A stretch of DNA of 64,000 nt from Rickettsiales bacterium (GTDB lineage Bacteria; Pseudomonadota; Alphaproteobacteria; Rickettsiales; SXRF01). Position 1 is the first letter of the stretch. Each line of letters starts with the position of its first letter. The stretch is taken from contig JAOAUZ010000001.1 of assembly GCA_025464625.1 (NCBI GenBank), forward strand, positions 774,848 to 838,847, in the 5' to 3' direction. This document shows positions 9,597 through 19,522 of the stretch, one piece after another. The notes beneath the pieces are model-generated. The model did not search any database. It saw only the letters and a list, made by a program, of their open reading frames with translations, and was not told where the DNA came from. The position numbers and the translations under genes are program-made.

Positions 9597-10053
9597 ACTT
9601 AACTTTGTGGATGTTATTGATGTAGTGCGTCCAAAAATTCTCTAGGCTAGTCAGAGTCTTATTCAAGGCAACAAGATCCGCACTGCTAGTGTCTTTAGAC
9701 AAAACATCAACGTTACGCTGATAAAGAGCATCTATCTTTGCACATAGCCCAACCGCCTTATCAGAAAGTTTGATGCGTGTTGAACGTTTGTCGTGTGGAG
9801 CGCGCTCCTGTACCAAATAGCCATTTTCCACCAGATTTTTGACGTTATATGACACGTTTGAGCCAAGATAATAGCCACGATTGGTAAGCTCACCTATGGT
9901 AAGTTGTTCATCACCAATATTATAGAGAATCAGGGTTTGCACGTTGTTCACGTCGTCAATTTTGAGCCTATCAAGCTCCGCCTTGACCACATCGAGAAAA
10001 CGACGGTGCAAGCGTTCGATAAGCAAAATAGAATCTGTATAAACCTGTTTCAA
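9595..10053 (-). CDS. ldtR: MarR-family winged-helix regulator, LdtR-like
   Basis: This is a DNA-binding regulator of the MarR family. LdtR in Rhizobiales controls an L,D-transpeptidase and the stress response. The protein resembles LdtR in IERLHRRFLDVVKAE, the recognition region TNRGYYLGSNVSYNVKNLVENG, and the wing with DKRSTRIKLSDK. I choose TTG 10053 as the start because AGGAG at 10061-10065 is 7 nt upstream; the ATG at 10098 would put this site inside the gene. That gives 152 residues. It is divergent from an ABC-F gene; the targets are unknown, so the symbol is by resemblance. Confidence 0.8.
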   Translation of the reverse strand: MKQVYTDSILLIERLHRRFLDVVKAELDRLKIDDVNNVQTLILYNIGDEQLTIGELTNRGYYLGSNVSYNVKNLVENGYLVQERAPHDKRSTRIKLSDKAVGLCAKIDALYQRNVDVLSKDTSSADLVALNKTLTSLENFWTHYINNIHKVK

Positions 10054-10228
10054 CTGTATTCTCCTAAAACATTTACAAAAGCCACCACTGACCACCATAG
10101 CCCATAAATATTAACATTTAGTTTATGATATATTTCAAATTTAATAATATACCAAAGAATTGATAGACAAAGAGCCATAAATCACTACATATACCGCTCG
10201 AATTAATAAAATATATAAGCTGAACATC

Positions 10229-11848
10229 ATGTTATTTATCAACAACCTTACCTTCCGTATCGCTGGGCGTACCTTGCTTGAGAATGCCTCCATCAGCATT
10301 AATGCTGGGCAGAAAGTTGGGCTAGTGGGCCCAAACGGCACTGGAAAATCCACACTTTTTAAACTTATTTCTGGAGAATATCAGGCGGATACGGGCGATA
10401 TAACTGTGATAAAAGGTGCGAGCTTGGGCATGGTGCGCCAAGACCTTCCCGAAGATGATACGCCTGTTATCGATGTTCTTCTGGCAACGGATACTGAGCG
10501 AGCCAGCCTGTTTACCGAAGCAGAAACCTGCGAAGATCCCGACCGTATCGGCTATATCTACACACGCTTGGAAGAAATTGGCGCGTATGATGCCCCTGCC
10601 CGCGCTGCCACGATTCTTTCTGGTTTAGGTTTTAGCGAAGCAGCGCAAAACAGCCCAATTTCTGATTTTTCGGGTGGCTGGCGGATGCGCGTTGCCCTTG
10701 CTGCGGTGTTATTCTGCCAACCGAATTTGTTGCTGCTTGATGAACCCACCAACCATCTGGATTTTGAGGCGATGGTGTGGCTGGAAAATTATCTTATGAA
10801 ATTCACCGAGACACTCGTCATCATCAGCCATGACCGCGATATTCTCAATAAAACCGTAACTCACATTGCCCACTTAGAAAATAAAAAACTAACGCTCTAC
10901 ACAGGCACTTATGATGAGTTTGAGCGCAAACGCGCGGAAAAATTATTAGGGCAGCAGGCACTACATGAAAAACAAATGGCGCAAAAAGCCCACATGCAGA
11001 AATTTATTGATAGATTCGGCGCAACGGCGAGCAAGGCACGTCAAGCGCAAAGCCGCCTGAAAGCTATTCAGAAGATGGATATTGTTGATGCGGTGATGGC
11101 AGACCGCGTGACTGCTTTTGAGTTTCCCGAGCCTGACCAGCAAAAATCACCTATGTTGGTTTTGGAGCATGTTGAGGTTGGTTATGAAGTCGGCAAACCA
11201 GTTTTGAAACGGTTGGATTTACGCATAGATGCCGATGACCGCATCGCCCTGCTTGGCGCGAATGGTAACGGTAAATCGACATTGGTGAAATTGCTTTCTG
11301 GACGCCTGCAACCGCTTAGCGGGCAGATCCATAAATCCAGCAAACTCCGCGTCGGTTATTTCGCGCAGTTCCAGACTGATGAGCTTGATGTTCTGCAAAC
11401 GCCGTTTGAGGTGATGAAAGATGCTATGCCCAAAGGCACTGCTGAATCAAAAATCCGCGCAGCACTAAGCAAATTTGGGTTCGATAAACATAAGGCAGAT
11501 ACTGTGGTTGGTGATTTATCAGGTGGTGAAAAAGCCCGCCTGCTCTTTTGCCTGATGAGTTTTGACGCACCGCATATCATGCTGCTCGATGAACCAACCA
11601 ACCATCTGGATATGGATGCGCGTGAAGCATTGATGCAGGCACTGAATAATTATAAAGGCGCGGTGATTCTGGTTAGCCATGATCCGCATCTGGTGGATTC
11701 GGTGGTGGACAGGCTGTGGCTGGTGGCTGATGGCACTTGTAAACCATATAATGATGACCTTGAGGCTTACCGTAAACTGGTGGTCGCCCAACGCAAAAAA
11801 GAACGCGAAGAAACAAAGAAAGAAGCACGGAAGAAAAAGACGGGGTGA
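10229..11848 (+). CDS. ABC-F family ATPase (translation factor type)
   Basis: This is a soluble protein with two ABC domains and no membrane segments, typical of ABC-F factors that act on the ribosome. Domain 1 has Walker A GPNGTGKST (about residues 34-42), signature FSGGWRMR and Walker B LLLLDEPTNHLDF. Domain 2 has GANGNGKST, signature LSGGEKARL and MLLDEPTNHLDM. The linker between them (about residues 235-300) is Lys/Gln/Ala-rich. A charged tail rich in Lys and Glu ends the protein. It is closest in look to the YheS/Uup group, but the exact subfamily is undecided. Confidence 0.93.
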   Translation: MLFINNLTFRIAGRTLLENASISINAGQKVGLVGPNGTGKSTLFKLISGEYQADTGDITVIKGASLGMVRQDLPEDDTPVIDVLLATDTERASLFTEAETCEDPDRIGYIYTRLEEIGAYDAPARAATILSGLGFSEAAQNSPISDFSGGWRMRVALAAVLFCQPNLLLLDEPTNHLDFEAMVWLENYLMKFTETLVIISHDRDILNKTVTHIAHLENKKLTLYTGTYDEFERKRAEKLLGQQALHEKQMAQKAHMQKFIDRFGATASKARQAQSRLKAIQKMDIVDAVMADRVTAFEFPEPDQQKSPMLVLEHVEVGYEVGKPVLKRLDLRIDADDRIALLGANGNGKSTLVKLLSGRLQPLSGQIHKSSKLRVGYFAQFQTDELDVLQTPFEVMKDAMPKGTAESKIRAALSKFGFDKHKADTVVGDLSGGEKARLLFCLMSFDAPHIMLLDEPTNHLDMDAREALMQALNNYKGAVILVSHDPHLVDSVVDRLWLVADGTCKPYNDDLEAYRKLVVAQRKKEREETKKEARKKKTG

Positions 11849-11851
11849 GCG

Positions 11852-12274
11852 TTATTTCTGCTGTTTGCTACATTCAATATCAAAATTGCCACGAGTACCA
11901 CTATCTTTAACAAGATCTATAGTTTTACAATCAGCATCCTTTACACGGAAGATACTGTCACGACCAGCATACCGTATCAGAGTTGGTATGTTGCTAGAAA
12001 TAAAAGCAGGAGTTTCGACGCTTGCCTTTGCCTTCTCTAACTTTTCTTTTTCTTGATTGCATACATTAATCTGACTTTCTTTGAGTCCTATGTTGCTTTG
12101 TAAGTTTGATATACTGCTTTGTAACTCATGGATTTCTTTAGAATAATACATTTGTGATAGCCATGTTCCTGCTGATATAAGCAATAAAATAATTATTAAA
12201 ATAGATTTCTTAGCAGCAAATAATTTATCTTTTTCTCCGTGCAAAAATTCAATTATTTTAATTGTTTCTAACAT
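11852..12274 (-). CDS. Single-pass membrane protein with a coiled coil
   Basis: This 140-residue protein has a short cytoplasmic start, a hydrophobic helix (about residues 24-42, ILIIILLLISAGTWL), and a heptad-like coiled coil (about residues 47-85, with Gln, Asn, Glu and Lys). A small C-terminal domain carries two Cys (DADCKT and IECSKQ) that could pair in the periplasm. No family is recognised. It is convergent with the ABC-F gene, 3 nt apart. Confidence 0.6.
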   Translation of the reverse strand: MLETIKIIEFLHGEKDKLFAAKKSILIIILLLISAGTWLSQMYYSKEIHELQSSISNLQSNIGLKESQINVCNQEKEKLEKAKASVETPAFISSNIPTLIRYAGRDSIFRVKDADCKTIDLVKDSGTRGNFDIECSKQQK

Positions 12275-12408
12275 TTATTTTATTCCTAATTATTTCTTAT
12301 ACGTTCCACCATACCTAACTAAAAATGCTTGTAAAGTGGTTGCCGTCATACCGCTGTAGAGCGGTATCTACGCCAAGCAACTAGCTTTTTCCGTATGGTT
12401 AGGCATGG

Positions 12409-12428
12409 ATGCCAGCCTGCGCTGGCAT
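12409..12428. repeat. Hairpin repeat, family B (copy 1)
   Basis: This is the perfect palindromic hairpin ATGCCAGCCTGCGCTGGCAT, followed by GACAA. An identical 20-base copy is at 16231-16250, downstream of rimO and upstream of recG. Confidence 0.85.
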
Positions 12429-12439
12429 GACAAGAAAAT

Positions 12440-12475
12440 GGATTGCCACGAATGCTACGCATTCTCGCAATGACG
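12440..12475. repeat. Hairpin repeat, family C fragment
   Basis: The sequence GGATTGCCACGAATGC...GCATTCTCGCAATGACG is a shorter relative of the 54267-54384 element, sharing the GGATTGC and CGCAATGACG ends. Confidence 0.7.
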
Positions 12476-12497
12476 ACATATCTTCTTCCACCTCTGC

Positions 12498-12580
12498 CAT
12501 CCCCGCGCAGGCGGGGATCTAGGGCTACAAATTCTATCAGTGGTTTTGTCCCTAGATCCCGCATCAAGTGCGGGATGACA
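12498..12580. repeat. Composite hairpin repeat, family A (copy 2)
   Basis: Two hairpins (CCCCGC-GCGGGG and CCCGCA-TGCGGG) with CTAG-bearing inner arms, in the opposite orientation to the copies at 2220 and 58877. The spacer between the hairpins resembles the reverse complement of the 58877 spacer relative to the hairpins. Confidence 0.85.
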
Positions 12581-12608
12581 AGGAAATTGGCTGGGTAACA
12601 ATAAATAA

Positions 12609-13091
12609 TCAATGCCAAGAAAGCCGTAATTCTCCTGTTTTTCCTTCGGACATTGATTTTTTTACCTCTGAGAAAAATGCCAGCTCTTGATATGCCTTCA
12701 AAATATCTTGTGTTGATTGTAAAACATGCTTAATAGCTTTTTCACCATCTTCCCTAAACTCACTAACACCAGCTATCTCAACTTTACTAGTTGGATCATA
12801 TTTATCTGGTGATGGCAAAACCCGTGATTCGATTATCTTATTAGCAAAATCCACACTCTCCTTAAATCGCTCAAGAAACCCCTTATTTACCGCATCATCG
12901 GCAAGAACTTTGCCACACATCTTTTCCGCGCGGGCATGGAATTTGTCCATATCCTTCAGATATCCGTCTGTGAAAATAACAAATTTCTTGACTTCAGAAC
13001 CCAATCCACCTGCAAACTGAGAAAATTGGACACGTTCAACCAATTTATCACGCGCTTCTATACATTCTGCTCTTAAATCTTTACTAGACAT
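12609..13091 (-). CDS. Helical hypothetical protein
   Basis: This 160-residue soluble protein is rich in Lys, Glu and Asp and probably mostly helical. It has no signal peptide or membrane helix, and no catalytic motif or family is recognised. The C-terminus (ELRLSWH) ends at the edge of the repeat cluster, so part of the tail may have been altered by repeat insertion. It is divergent from tRNA-Cys, 143 nt away. Codon use looks ordinary for the window, which favours a real gene. Confidence 0.6.
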   Translation of the reverse strand: MSSKDLRAECIEARDKLVERVQFSQFAGGLGSEVKKFVIFTDGYLKDMDKFHARAEKMCGKVLADDAVNKGFLERFKESVDFANKIIESRVLPSPDKYDPTSKVEIAGVSEFREDGEKAIKHVLQSTQDILKAYQELAFFSEVKKSMSEGKTGELRLSWH

Positions 13092-13234
13092 GCTATTCCC
13101 TTAATTTGCTTGGGCTTGAGTATATCATTAATTTATGTTAAAGTCATTGGGCAATATGAGGAAATTTGAGGATTGTAAAAGATGTTGACCAAACAGCATA
13201 TCCGCGCTTAGTATGTGCGCCCTCACATCTTTGG

Positions 13235-13309
13235 GGCTAGGTAGCAAAGTGGTAATGCACGGGACTGCAAATCCTGTATTCGGGAGTTCGATTCTCCCCC
13301 TGGCCTCCA
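13235..13309 (+). tRNA. tRNA-Cys (GCA)
   Basis: It folds as a full cloverleaf. The acceptor GGCTAGG (13235-13241) pairs with CCTGGCC (one G-T pair). The D arm is GC...GC, the anticodon stem is CGGGA/TCCTG around loop CTGCAAA with anticodon GCA, and the T arm is GGGAG-TTCGATT-CTCCC. The encoded 3' end TCCA lies at 13306-13309. Its length is 75 nt. Confidence 0.95.
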
Positions 13310-13506
13310 TATTTTTATCTTTTTTATCTAATAAATTTACATTAACTTACGCCCATGGTATTTTTGATACGCTGGCTACGCCGCGCGCAGCATGCGCTCT
13401 CGGCGCATATTGCGATTGCGTTTATACGCAATATAAAAAACATGTTGGTTTTTTGCTAGATAGAACTATATTCCAACAAAATGTTTATTATTCGGTGAGG
13501 ATTTAA

Positions 13507-14823
13507 GTGAAAAAAACTCTGACGATTTCCAATCTATTTCTTGTTGTGTCAATGATGGTGGCAGCTATTTTTACCACGAGGGCGTATGCCGCTGAAACTT
13601 TTTATATAGAAATCGGCTCGCCAGCCAGCGTTGAAGAAACGCGTGATGAATGGCAGAATTTATCCAAAAAATATAAATCATTGCTCGGGAAATTGACTTT
13701 CTATCCTAAAGCTATCGTAAATGAACAAGGTGAAACAACTAATATTATTCAAGCTGGACCTATTGAGGAAAAAAGCAGAGCGCAAAAAATATGTAATTCA
13801 CTCTTTGCCAAAGACATCCCCTGCTTCGTTATTGAAGGAATAGAAAAAAAACCACCGACTATGTCTGTTGGAATTGCCCATATCGGCAGCTCTTCATCAA
13901 GAAACCTATTTTCTGGATTAGGAGAAACTATTGGCAGCGCGCCACAAGTATTAGCTGATGGTGGAAATGACAGCGAACAATCTTCATCGGAAACTTCCCA
14001 AGAACAAGAAGTTGCACAAGAAGGTGAAGTGGCTGTTGCTCAGGCTATAGCTGTTCCACTCAGTGACCGCACCAATGATGATAATTTAGGGCAAATAAAG
14101 GTAAAGGCAGCAACAAGCAATAAACCTATAGAAAATGTTAGGGTAAAAAACTTCTCCCCGATTGAATTTACCTCCCGTGAAAATGGCGGTCTGATTATTG
14201 AAAAATTTCCAACTGAGAAATCCGCAAAAAAATTCTGGGGTTATGTAAAAGATAACCATCCTGATGATGTTGATGGTTTGAAAATACACATTCAACGAGA
14301 TTTATTTGCTGGAAAAGATAGCGGTATTCAAATTAAAGTTTATCCATTTGCAAATGGGGATGATGCCGCTGCGTTTTGTGCAAAAGCAGTCAATGATTTT
14401 GGCAGCGTGTTAGAGTGTCATTATGAGGCAAATAATGCCTTGGTTTCGGATGATGCAGAGTATAAACGTGGCGATTCTTATGCAGAACGTCGTCAACTAA
14501 CACAAAGAAGAGTTCCTGCACAACAGGCAGAAATTCAGACCAATGAATCTTTAGTTGCCGTTAGTGATTTGGCAGAAAAAGAATTCTGGGCGCAGGTTGC
14601 AATTGCCGACAGCAAGGATGAAGCGATGCATCGCTGGAAAGAGATACAGAAAAAGAATTCTGCCACTGTTAAAGGCATAGCCAGCAAACTTGCATCTTCA
14701 TCATCGGCTTATGCAAAATACAGCATACGTCTTGGTGCATTTGAAAATGAAGATGATGCCAATGCGCTATGCAATAAATTGCAGATGCGTGGCGTTGATT
14801 GCCTAGTAGTTTCTACTAACTAA
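13507..14823 (+). CDS. Secreted SPOR-like repeat protein
   Basis: This 438-residue exported protein starts at GTG 13507, with GAGG 6-7 nt upstream. Residues 1-29 form a signal peptide ending TRAYAAE. At least two regions look like SPOR (peptidoglycan-binding) modules: near residues 30-117 ([13 protein letters not shown]... then [20 protein letters not shown]) and at the C-terminus ([18 protein letters not shown]... then [19 protein letters not shown]). A middle region (about 215-320) may be another divergent copy. Ser/Glu-rich linkers separate them. SPOR domains bind denuded glycan at septa, so a cell-envelope role is likely. It is convergent with rimO, overlapping by 8 nt. Confidence 0.75.
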   Translation: MKKTLTISNLFLVVSMMVAAIFTTRAYAAETFYIEIGSPASVEETRDEWQNLSKKYKSLLGKLTFYPKAIVNEQGETTNIIQAGPIEEKSRAQKICNSLFAKDIPCFVIEGIEKKPPTMSVGIAHIGSSSSRNLFSGLGETIGSAPQVLADGGNDSEQSSSETSQEQEVAQEGEVAVAQAIAVPLSDRTNDDNLGQIKVKAATSNKPIENVRVKNFSPIEFTSRENGGLIIEKFPTEKSAKKFWGYVKDNHPDDVDGLKIHIQRDLFAGKDSGIQIKVYPFANGDDAAAFCAKAVNDFGSVLECHYEANNALVSDDAEYKRGDSYAERRQLTQRRVPAQQAEIQTNESLVAVSDLAEKEFWAQVAIADSKDEAMHRWKEIQKKNSATVKGIASKLASSSSAYAKYSIRLGAFENEDDANALCNKLQMRGVDCLVVSTN

Positions 14824-16174
14824 CTACGTTACCGAACAGATCATAATCGTCTGATTTTTCAATCAGTACATTTACGATTGTTCCAGCCAGAACACGACTT
14901 TTGCTTTTTACATGCACCACGCCATCAATCTCTGGCGCGTCGGCAGCGCTGCGCCCGATGATACCTTCTGGCGTTACCGAATCTATAAGCACTGGAATGG
15001 TTTTCCCAACTTTTTTCTTCAGGCGTTTCGCGCTAATTTTCTGTTGAACCTGCATAAAGCGATTCCACCTATCCTCGATAACATCCTGTGGAACATGGTT
15101 GGGCAGAGCGTTGGAATCAGCATCGGAAACATTTTCATAACGGAAGCAGCCAACGCGGTCTAGCTGTGCTTCTTTCAGCCAATCAAGCAGGAACTGAAAA
15201 TCTTCCTCTGTTTCACCTGGGAAGCCAACAATAAAGGTGGAACGCAGAGTAATATCTGGGCAGATTTTCCGCCAACTTGCTATACGTTCCAGAACTTTTT
15301 CCTGATTGGCAGGACGGCGCATATTTTTAAGCACATTTGGCGAAGCATGCTGGAACGGTATATCAAGATATGGCAGGATTTTGCCAGCTGCCATTAAATG
15401 CACAACCTCATCCACATGCGGATAGGGATAAACGTAATGCAAGCGCACCCACGCACCAAGCTCACCCAACGCCTCGCAGAGATCATAAAATTTGGCGCGA
15501 ACTTCTTTGCCATTCCAATCACTCTTGGCGTATTTGGTATCAATGCCGTAAGCACTAGTATCCTGCGAAACTATCAGCAATTCCTTCACACCAGAAGCAA
15601 CCAATCTTTCTGCTTCACCAAGAACATCAGCTGCTGGTCTGCTCACCAAATCACCGCGCAATTTTGGGATAATACAGAATGAACAACGGTTATTACAGCC
15701 TTCGGAAATTTTAAGGTAAGCATAGTGACGCGGAGTGAGTTTTACACCTTGCGGCGGCAACAAATCCAGATATGGCTCATGCAGTGGCGGCACTGCTTTA
15801 TGCACAGCATTTAACACCGATTCATATTGCTGTGGTCCTGTTATGGCAAGCACGTCAGGGTATTTACTGCGGATAAGTTCTGGAGTTGCGCCCATGCAGC
15901 CCGTGACTATCACTTTTCCGTTTTCAGAAAGTGCTTCGCCAATGGCAGAAAGTGATTCCTCGCGCGCGCTATCAAGGAAACCACAAGTGTTGACCACCAC
16001 CACATCAGCATCGCCATATCCACCAGAGAATTCATAGCCCTCGGCGCGAAGCTGGGTAAGAATCCGCTCGGAATCCACCAACGCCTTCGCGCAGCCAAGA
16101 CTGATAAACCCAACTTTTGGTGCTGTTTCTTTAGATAATCTTGTCATACCAGACAGCTCAATTTTCTTAGCCAT
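14816..16174 (-). CDS. rimO: Ribosomal protein S12 methylthiotransferase RimO
   Basis: RimO is a radical-SAM enzyme that methylthiolates an Asp of ribosomal protein S12. The 452 residues contain the N-terminal UPF0004 domain ([15 protein letters not shown], with cysteines in GCAK, VNTCGFL and VTGCMG for the second iron-sulfur cluster). The radical-SAM motif is C160-x3-C164-x2-C167, and a C-terminal TRAM domain covers about residues 385-450. The opening [11 protein letters not shown] and the QDTSAYG motif separate it from MiaB. Confidence 0.96.
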   Translation of the reverse strand: MAKKIELSGMTRLSKETAPKVGFISLGCAKALVDSERILTQLRAEGYEFSGGYGDADVVVVNTCGFLDSAREESLSAIGEALSENGKVIVTGCMGATPELIRSKYPDVLAITGPQQYESVLNAVHKAVPPLHEPYLDLLPPQGVKLTPRHYAYLKISEGCNNRCSFCIIPKLRGDLVSRPAADVLGEAERLVASGVKELLIVSQDTSAYGIDTKYAKSDWNGKEVRAKFYDLCEALGELGAWVRLHYVYPYPHVDEVVHLMAAGKILPYLDIPFQHASPNVLKNMRRPANQEKVLERIASWRKICPDITLRSTFIVGFPGETEEDFQFLLDWLKEAQLDRVGCFRYENVSDADSNALPNHVPQDVIEDRWNRFMQVQQKISAKRLKKKVGKTIPVLIDSVTPEGIIGRSAADAPEIDGVVHVKSKSRVLAGTIVNVLIEKSDDYDLFGNVVS

Positions 16175-16230
16175 TCGCTGCGCTCATGGAAAAAATTGGC
16201 TTCTGGTATCCAATAATTTCTTTCCACTAG

Positions 16231-16250
16231 ATGCCAGCCTGCGCTGGCAT
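16231..16250. repeat. Hairpin repeat, family B (copy 2)
   Basis: Identical 20-base palindrome to 12409-12428, also followed by GACAA. It sits in the 141-nt gap between recG and rimO, both on the reverse strand. Confidence 0.85.
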
Positions 16251-16315
16251 GACAATTAAAAATATTTTTCATGCAAGGCTTATACAAGCAAGGCTTTCTC
16301 TAGGCAAGAGCTTAT

Positions 16316-18466
16316 TCATTGATACCCAAATAACTGTAATAACAGCGAAAGTGCCTTTCCACGCTCTGTTTCCATAGGTTTGCTGCCATCCAAAAACTGG
16401 GTTATATCTTCGCGTGCTTGCTCCAAAAGCTCCTGATGCTCCAATAAATCAGTAAAAATGAAGCGTGGCAGCCCACTTTGCCTAGTTCCCAGCAAATCAC
16501 CTCCGCCACGAATGGCAAGATCCGCCTCAGCAATGCGGAAACCATCCTCTGTTTCACGCAAAATTGAAAGGCGAGACTGTGCCACCTCCCCTGCGCTTTC
16601 GGAACAAAGCAAAACGCAGGCACTGGCTTTGTCACCACGCCCCACGCGACCGCGCAATTGGTGTAGTTGTGACAGACCAAAACGCTCGGCCTTTTCAATC
16701 ACTATAATAGTAGCGTCACGCACATCCACCCCTACTTCCACCACCGTTGTAGCAACCAACAGTCTGGTTTTTCCTGCGGCAAAATCGTGCATTACCGCGT
16801 CACGTTCATCACCCTTCATCTGCCCATGAACTAATCCAACCACGTCACCAAATCGGGCTTTGAATTCTGTATAACGCGATTTGGCAGCTGCTATGTCATT
16901 TTCAATATTGATGCCCTCACCCCAACCCTCTCCCAAAGGGAGAGGGAGAAGTTCGGAATTATCCTCTATCAGCGGGCATATCCAATAGACTTTTTCACCA
17001 CGCTCTAATGCAGATTTTAATCGCTCCATTATCTCATCATAACGTGAAAGTGGAATTACACGGGTAGTGATGGCTGGACGGTGCGCTGGTTTTTCTTTGA
17101 GCAGCGAACATTCCATATCACCATATAATGTCATGGTAAGCGAGCGTGGAATTGGCGTTGCCGTCATGTGCAAAATATGCGGTGCGTGACCTTTGCTTGA
17201 GAGTGCCATGCGCTGATTGACACCAAAGCGATGCTGCTCATCAATTACTATAAACGCCAGATTGGCAAATTCCACACCTTCCTGAAATAGCGCGTGTGTG
17301 CCAATAATTATGTTGATTTTTCCACTTGCGAGATTATCAAGGATTTCCTTCCGCTCCCTGCCTTTTATCCGCCCTGAAAGCATAGCAACCGACACTGGCA
17401 GATTTTTTGTAAGATTTGAAATTACCTCAAAATGTTGACTAGCAACAATTTCGGTGGGAACCATCAGCGCGCATTGCAGACCCTGCTCCACAGCACGAAG
17501 CATAGAAAGCAGAGCGACAATGGTTTTTCCGCTGCCCACATCGCCTTGCAAAAGCCTGCCCATGCGGTTTCCTGAAGCTATATCGTCAGCAATTTCTTTC
17601 AACACCGATATTTGCCCAGCAGTAAGTTTATAGGGAAGTTCCAAGAGCAATTTTTCTGTCAGTTCGCCTGTGCCTGTTATTTTTTCTCCCGCCTGCTGCT
17701 GGCGTTTACGGCGAAGTATGGCAAGGTGTAACTGGTTGGCGAGCATCTCATCATAAGCAAGGCGCATCCTCTCTGGTGAGATTGGTTGCAAATTTTCCTG
17801 CGTCTGCGGATTATGCGCTGCAATCAGTGACTGTTTCCAGCTTTTCCAATTTTTTGCAGTGAGTGTTTCTGGCGCAAGCCACTCGGGAAGCTCTGATGCT
17901 TTCTCTAACGCTTCGGTCACTATTTTATAAATCCGCCTGCTGGTTAGCCCTAAAGTTAGCGGATAAACTGGCTCTGGCTTCTGCACATCGGCGAGTTTAT
18001 CAACAGTGGTAATGATGTCGGGATGGGTCATCTGCAAACGATAATCAAACTTCTCGGTGCGCCCGCTTATCACCCGCATCTGCCCAACTGGCAGAGCCTG
18101 TTTCAGATAATCCTCGCGCGGATTAAAAAATATCAAGGCAATATCACCAGTTTCATTGGAACAAATAACTTTATATGGTTTTTTGCCATAACGCCTTGCG
18201 CTTGCTGGCGGCGGCTGGTGCATTTCAACCTTCACCACAAAAGTTGCAATCACCCCATCTGGCGCAGAAACAAGCGGACAGGTAAAACGCCTGTCAAGCA
18301 AGCCAACTGGTAGGTGAAATAATAAGTCACGAATGATAGGGATTTTTGCACCAGAAATAGTCGTCGATGTAGGCAGCAAACGGCATAATGCCTCCGATGT
18401 AGAGCCACCAACGCCCTTAACCCGCGTTATCGCTGAAAATAAATAATTTAGAATTTCATGTCGCAT
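16316..18466 (-). CDS. recG: ATP-dependent DNA helicase RecG
   Basis: RecG is a branch-migration helicase that remodels stalled forks and Holliday junctions. The 716 residues have an N-terminal wedge/OB domain (about 1-200) and helicase motifs including Walker A GDVGSGKT, DEQHRFG (motif II), TATPIPRS (motif III), QLRGRVGRG (motif VI) and the C-terminal TRG region (DLLGTRQSGLP). Residues about 505-518, with LPLPLGEGWGEG, are encoded by a hairpin repeat inserted in frame between motifs III and V, in a loop before the second helicase lobe's VHGQMK. It is divergent from a pilin-like gene. Confidence 0.96.
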   Translation of the reverse strand: MRHEILNYLFSAITRVKGVGGSTSEALCRLLPTSTTISGAKIPIIRDLLFHLPVGLLDRRFTCPLVSAPDGVIATFVVKVEMHQPPPASARRYGKKPYKVICSNETGDIALIFFNPREDYLKQALPVGQMRVISGRTEKFDYRLQMTHPDIITTVDKLADVQKPEPVYPLTLGLTSRRIYKIVTEALEKASELPEWLAPETLTAKNWKSWKQSLIAAHNPQTQENLQPISPERMRLAYDEMLANQLHLAILRRKRQQQAGEKITGTGELTEKLLLELPYKLTAGQISVLKEIADDIASGNRMGRLLQGDVGSGKTIVALLSMLRAVEQGLQCALMVPTEIVASQHFEVISNLTKNLPVSVAMLSGRIKGRERKEILDNLASGKINIIIGTHALFQEGVEFANLAFIVIDEQHRFGVNQRMALSSKGHAPHILHMTATPIPRSLTMTLYGDMECSLLKEKPAHRPAITTRVIPLSRYDEIMERLKSALERGEKVYWICPLIEDNSELLPLPLGEGWGEGINIENDIAAAKSRYTEFKARFGDVVGLVHGQMKGDERDAVMHDFAAGKTRLLVATTVVEVGVDVRDATIIVIEKAERFGLSQLHQLRGRVGRGDKASACVLLCSESAGEVAQSRLSILRETEDGFRIAEADLAIRGGGDLLGTRQSGLPRFIFTDLLEHQELLEQAREDITQFLDGSKPMETERGKALSLLLQLFGYQ
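16913..16953. repeat. Hairpin repeat, family D, inside recG
   Basis: GCCCTCACCCC followed by the stem CCTCTCCC-AAA-GGGAGAGG, related to half of the 51943-52033 element. It lies in frame inside recG and adds about 14 residues. Confidence 0.85.
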
Positions 18467-18593
18467 GAGGCGCAGATTAGCTGATTATAACCTAATCGTC
18501 TATTGCCTAAACATTGATATAATTCATTTTTTATTAATGTTTTTATGTTAGAATGGTTCGATAATTTATTACTAAATAATCAATTAGGTTATC

Positions 18594-19508
18594 ATGCAAT
18601 CGAATTCTACCACCGCCTCAAATTATAATAGCAATCATAATGGCTTCACGTTTTTTGAAATATCACTAATATTGGTCATAATCGGATTCTTAATTGGCGG
18701 AATAATGGTTGGAAAAGAACTTACAAAATCTTCGAAGCTGCGCTCGGTAATTTCTGACATAGAAAAATTCAATGCGGCGGCGAATGCCTTTCAAAATAAA
18801 TATAACTGCATCCCCGGTGATTGCAAAAACGCGTCTGATTATTTTGGTCTATTCGCAACTTGCAATTCAAGCAGTGCCACTAATAATACATGCAATGGTG
18901 ATGGTGACGGGCAGGTAAAACTACAATCTCCCGCTGCAAATTTTTCGAAGAATGACGAATCGGTGTTGTTCTGGCAACATTTATCTCTTGCTGGTCTTAT
19001 AGCGGGTAAATATTCTGGCATTCTGGGATGGGGACCATATGTTGATTCAACCAATGTTCCCATGTCTAGGCTAGAAAGTGGCTGTTATAGCGTCGATTAT
19101 TCCTCCTCTGCTGCTATTGCTGCCAGTCATTTTGTTCCAATGACTATAGTCACTGGCGGAGCGGATGGAACGTATCAGAATTTTTTTGCCGTGGGAAATC
19201 CAACCACTAATAATGGGACGGGAATAGCCCATACAAGCTGTACTGCTGGGTTATATTCATTACCAGCTTTTGATGCTTACACTATTGATAATAAGATTGA
19301 TGATGGTGGTCCATTCAGCGGAAATGTACAATCACCGTTTAATGTCTACGGTGGGGATCATAATTGGTCTGGGCGTACTGACACTGGCGTTGCCATTCCC
19401 GGCTGCACCAGTTATGATGATAGCGGAACTATGGAATATTCATGGGTAGGATATGATATAAATGCAGAAAAAACTGCGTGCCAGCTATTTTTCAATGCTT
19501 CGTTCTAA
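18594..19508 (+). CDS. Type IV pilin-like / pseudopilin protein
   Basis: This 304-residue protein has the prepilin signature after a long hydrophilic leader: cleavage is expected after the Gly of NGFTFFE, giving F+1 and Glu+5, followed by the hydrophobic helix ISLILVIIGFLIGGIMVG. The conserved pilin-like stretch AFQNKYNCIPGDCKNASDYFG comes next. The globular domain is large, Gly/Ser/Asn-rich, with several Cys. It is exported and assembled or retained in the inner membrane by the type II/type IV pilus machinery. No other pilus assembly gene is adjacent; the only neighbours are recG and a PAS-GGDEF-like gene. Confidence 0.85.
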   Translation: MQSNSTTASNYNSNHNGFTFFEISLILVIIGFLIGGIMVGKELTKSSKLRSVISDIEKFNAAANAFQNKYNCIPGDCKNASDYFGLFATCNSSSATNNTCNGDGDGQVKLQSPAANFSKNDESVLFWQHLSLAGLIAGKYSGILGWGPYVDSTNVPMSRLESGCYSVDYSSSAAIAASHFVPMTIVTGGADGTYQNFFAVGNPTTNNGTGIAHTSCTAGLYSLPAFDAYTIDNKIDDGGPFSGNVQSPFNVYGGDHNWSGRTDTGVAIPGCTSYDDSGTMEYSWVGYDINAEKTACQLFFNASF

Positions 19509-19522
19509 TATGTAAGGTAGCG

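Larger units (their letters stand above)
12275..12608. repeat. Gene-free repeat cluster of four hairpin families
   Basis: This stretch holds no convincing gene. From left to right it contains a hairpin ATACCGCTGTAGAGCGGTAT (12348-12367), family B (12409-12428), family C (12440-12475) and family A (12498-12580). An open frame across the repeats (12346-12618, reverse) is an artefact of the repeats. Confidence 0.85.

Noticed and set aside
12346-12618. Reverse-strand 90-codon open frame
   Set aside because: It is made almost wholly of hairpin repeats read through (peptides such as PHLMRDLG and LDPRLRGDG), so it is an artefact.
13350-13500. Palindromic GCGCGCAGCATGCGC region before the SPOR-like gene
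   Set aside because: The symmetry is short and broken, and I could not tie it to a promoter or other copies.
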